This document shows, one piece after another, positions 61,601 through 64,000 of a stretch of 64,000 bases of DNA (its first letter is position 1; every line of letters starts with the position of its first letter). Made by a program: the position numbers and the translations under genes. The stretch is from Trichoplax sp. H2 (taxonomy: Eukaryota > Placozoa > Uniplacotomia > Trichoplacea). The DNA lies in the NCBI GenBank assembly GCA_003344405.1, contig NOWV01000215.1, positions 55,621 to 119,620 of the forward strand, given 5' to 3'. The notes beneath the pieces were generated by a model that saw nothing but the letters and a program-made list of their open reading frames with translations, made no database searches and was not told where the DNA came from.

Positions 61601-61797
61601 GCCATATCATGATCATCAATGCACAAAGTTATTATAGCTGTAAAGGCAAATTGGGAGCGGTTATAATGATTTCAATCCAGGCATATTTTATTTTAGTAGT
61701 ACGTTAGATATTGTCGTATAGTTAATTATACGCGTAATCACATTTTTACTACCTGATGCATGGAAAAGACATACTGCCTTGAGAATATTTAGTAAAC
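58629..61797. other. Spacer before the TPR gene
   Basis: Mostly AT-rich noncoding DNA. A telomere-like TAAACCCTAACCCTAAC occurs at 59898-59914. A small open frame at 59564-59695 is listed separately. Other frames (58860-59204, 60861-61109) show no domain and are not called. Confidence 0.4.
59564..59695 (+). CDS. Small open frame or lone exon, unrecognised
   Basis: 43 codons from ATG, reading MFQIFVAKTVKSAVVSAYLP and ending FYKPPHYAY. The frame is open upstream to a CCCTAG acceptor-like site at ~59519, adding ~15 residues. Composition is more protein-like than the flanking DNA, but I recognise no family and no partner exons. It may be chance. Confidence 0.18.
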   Translation: MFQIFVAKTVKSAVVSAYLPMMEDYMLIKAITNAFYKPPHYAY

Positions 61798-63576
61798 ATG
61801 GATAATAAACCATTAAGTGAAAAATTAATATCTACACTTGATCAAGCAGACGATTACTACGATAATGGAAGCTATTACAATGCAATAAAGTGTTATAATG
61901 AGACGAGCAAGGATGCGGAGCAGTTGGAGTGCATTGATGATAAAGATTATACCAGATTTACTTGTAGAAGTTGGATTGGTTTAATGAAGTCTAAATTTCA
62001 GCTTCATCAACTTGATAAAGTTAAGAAAGACTTTGAGGCAAAAAAGTCACATTTCAAAGAAAAATTTCTAAATTCTTTACTTGCTGAAGCTCAGTATATA
62101 ATGGGCAATGTAAGTATCGAAAATGGAGAGTATGATGAAGCTTTACGTAATTTTGAAGTTGCTATTCGAAATTTAAATTCGAATGAACCCAATAATTTAC
62201 TAACTTTGGTTCAAGGTGGTAAAGCAAGTGTTTATATGTTACAATATAAATATGACATGGCTCGATCTGTTATTCTGAAGTCTGTAAGAGAACAATCAAG
62301 AAGCATGCAAAACAGCATTGAGAAAATGATTGAAAACGAGAAAACTGAGAAAACGACTGAAAACTGTAAACCTCAAAATGTCAAGAAGTCAATAACAGTA
62401 CTACGAAGCATACAAAAAATTCTTGAGGAAACAACTGTAAACTCAACACCTTCAAATTTATCTAAGACACTTTTGGATAAATTAAAATCTTCATTGCCGT
62501 CGGATATAAAAATGACTGTCAAGTTGGCCTTACTTAATGATACCATTGGCAATCTATTTTATATGCAGGGTGATTATCTTCGAGCTATAGATTGCTTTTG
62601 GCGGTCATATAGAATCAAGAAGAAAAACTTTAAAGATAACAGTTGGCACATAATAGATTCAGCGGAATATTTAGGAAAAGCTTACTTTGCTTTAGATCAA
62701 TTAAAAGAAGCTAATAGCTGGTTCAAAATAGTAATAAAAAAAAATAAGGATTATGAAGAATACAACGATCATCAATTTTCGGCAAAAATTAATAACATTT
62801 TGGGTGAAATTGCTCTCAGAACTAGAAAAGTCAAGCGTAAGAAAGACAAGGAAAGTGATTATAACTCTTTTAAAGGGTCAACGCTCTTTTACAACAGGGT
62901 TGTTAATGTCCCAGAAGATACGTATAGAAATAAAGTTGAATTGAGTAAAGCTTTCTATGGGATCGGAAAAGCATACTTAAAAAAATCCAGATTCAAAACA
63001 GCAAAGGAAAATTTAGTAAAATCCAAGGAAATTCTAAATGGAATATCAAACCATCGCCGCCTGTTGATTGCAGATATTCGAGATGAAATTGCAAAATTAT
63101 ATAAGAGTCTTAATAAGTTAGACGCCTCTAAAAAAGAGTACATGGAAAGTTTAAAATTTCGGAAAGAAATCTGCGATAAGTATAGCATCGATTTTGTGAG
63201 ATCCTATTATAGTGAGACTAGATGGGAAAAATATATATGCAGTAACGACAGCATTCTAGCATCAGATAGAAGCTGCTTAGCAGATATAAAGAAACAAAAG
63301 CCATATGAAGAAATGAAGACAGCTTATCATAAACTACGCGAGATATATGAATTACTTTCAGGCCGTCCATATTCATTGATAAATCGCGAAAATAATGGAA
63401 ATAATGGAAATAGTTGCAATGAACAAGATATAGAAGACATTCAGTGGTTGAAGGACGAAATTGATAAGATAGCTAAATTCATAGAGAAACCATTAGGTAG
63501 TAATGAAGGTAACGATGGGGAGACAAATGTCACGATACGGTCAGATAATTCAAGCGATCACCCAGGTACAAAATAG
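61798..63576 (+). CDS. Intronless tetratricopeptide-repeat protein
   Basis: 592 aa in one exon; ATG in an AAACATGG context, stop at 63574-63576. TPR-type helix pairs are visible at about 15-48 (YDNGSYYNAIKCYNET), 94-127 (IENGEYDEALRNFEVAI), 136-165, 245-275 (GNLFYMQGDYLRAIDCF), 285-318 (LGKAYFALDQLKEANSWF), 325-345 (NILGEIALRTRK), 382-415 (GIGKAYLKKSRFKTAKENL) and 424-455 (AKLYKSLNKLDASKKEY). A charged, low-complexity insert (~180-240) separates the first group from the rest, and the C-terminal ~90 residues are acidic and Asn/Ser-rich. No catalytic domain, signal peptide or membrane segment. TPRs bind partner proteins, so a scaffold role is inferred; the partner is unknown. The lack of introns is unusual beside REV3L and GART. 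Confidence 0.85.
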   Translation: MDNKPLSEKLISTLDQADDYYDNGSYYNAIKCYNETSKDAEQLECIDDKDYTRFTCRSWIGLMKSKFQLHQLDKVKKDFEAKKSHFKEKFLNSLLAEAQYIMGNVSIENGEYDEALRNFEVAIRNLNSNEPNNLLTLVQGGKASVYMLQYKYDMARSVILKSVREQSRSMQNSIEKMIENEKTEKTTENCKPQNVKKSITVLRSIQKILEETTVNSTPSNLSKTLLDKLKSSLPSDIKMTVKLALLNDTIGNLFYMQGDYLRAIDCFWRSYRIKKKNFKDNSWHIIDSAEYLGKAYFALDQLKEANSWFKIVIKKNKDYEEYNDHQFSAKINNILGEIALRTRKVKRKKDKESDYNSFKGSTLFYNRVVNVPEDTYRNKVELSKAFYGIGKAYLKKSRFKTAKENLVKSKEILNGISNHRRLLIADIRDEIAKLYKSLNKLDASKKEYMESLKFRKEICDKYSIDFVRSYYSETRWEKYICSNDSILASDRSCLADIKKQKPYEEMKTAYHKLREIYELLSGRPYSLINRENNGNNGNSCNEQDIEDIQWLKDEIDKIAKFIEKPLGSNEGNDGETNVTIRSDNSSDHPGTK

Positions 63577-64000
63577 TTGTATTAAGAAGATAAACCAAAT
63601 CATTTTTCGCACTCGATTTTGTATGTTAGTTTATGCACGAGTAATAAGCTGTATTTGACTACACTACAAATTTTCTACAAGTATTGTATTGTTTTATATG
63701 TCGCAAGGGTACTTGTAGCAATAGGTTACAGCTCTGATAATTGCTTACAAATGTGTTATGACAGTGAAGTTACGTATTAAAATAACTTAATTTATGTTGG
63801 TAACGGAGAATACGCTTAGATCATACACAGGTAATTTGAATCTTGATTTAAAATCAAGTGGAAATATAGGATTAGAATTTTGTACTGGATAACAAGTCTT
63901 CTAGGTTGTAATAAAACCAAAAATGATTTGAAACTCTTATTTGTGACCCAAACATGTACAATACGATGTATTCCGTGTTATTGTAGACAAGAATTGCGTG
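63577..64000. other. Downstream end of window
   Basis: 3' flank of the TPR gene. AT-rich, with TATTAAAATAACTT near 63775 as a possible but weak polyadenylation context. No gene seen. Confidence 0.4.

Noticed and set aside
1-64000. CRISPR arrays, bacterial operons, rRNA or tRNA genes
   Set aside because: The tandem arrays have no repeat-spacer structure, the genes are intron-bearing animal genes, and no cloverleaf or rRNA segment was recognised by eye.

Overview
The window is AT-rich animal nuclear DNA. Genes are split by many short GT-AG introns, spacers are long, and there are two 20-N scaffold gaps (49651-49670 and 52598-52617). The genes recognised (REV3L, akirin, a fused GARS-AIRS-GARTFase, phospholipid scramblase, a CARD-CARD protein, GPCR remnants) are metazoan. 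The compact animal gene structures, large recently duplicated families and many palindromic TACTGTAC-type words make me favour a placozoan (Trichoplax or a relative). That placement is inference; the metazoan origin is well supported.

Layout. 1-1782: spacer. 1783-12535 (+): complete REV3L, the catalytic subunit of DNA polymerase zeta, modelled in 35 exons and 2057 codons. 14543-16933 (-): akirin in 3-4 exons; one intron is mostly a ~160-bp tandem repeat. 16934-18060: a relatively GC-rich upstream region. 18370-20340: a satellite-like array with ~120-185-bp units, interrupted by a 287-bp inverted-repeat element that looks like a MITE. 22282-27711 (+): complete trifunctional purine-synthesis gene GART (15 exons, 1013 aa). 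29542-41476: four intronless paralogues, each a two-domain GNAT-type acetyltransferase of about 280 residues (orders -,+,-,-). 43708-45546 (+): two decayed tandem GPCR copies. 48253-51016 (-): a phospholipid scramblase whose middle exons appear twice around a scaffold gap. 52909-55566 (+): a CARD-linker-CARD adaptor. 61798-63576 (+): an intronless TPR protein.

How the genes relate. This is not an operon-like locus. REV3L (translesion synthesis), akirin (nuclear transcription cofactor), GART (de novo purine synthesis), scramblase and CARD proteins are independent housekeeping or signalling genes. The one local family expansion is the GNAT cluster. Its lack of coding introns beside genes with 15-35 exons suggests horizontal acquisition or retroposition followed by tandem duplication, and it is the best candidate for unexplored biology here. 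Several duplications at gap edges (48954-50283; 51755-52597 versus 57785-58628) should be treated as possible assembly artefacts before any biological reading.
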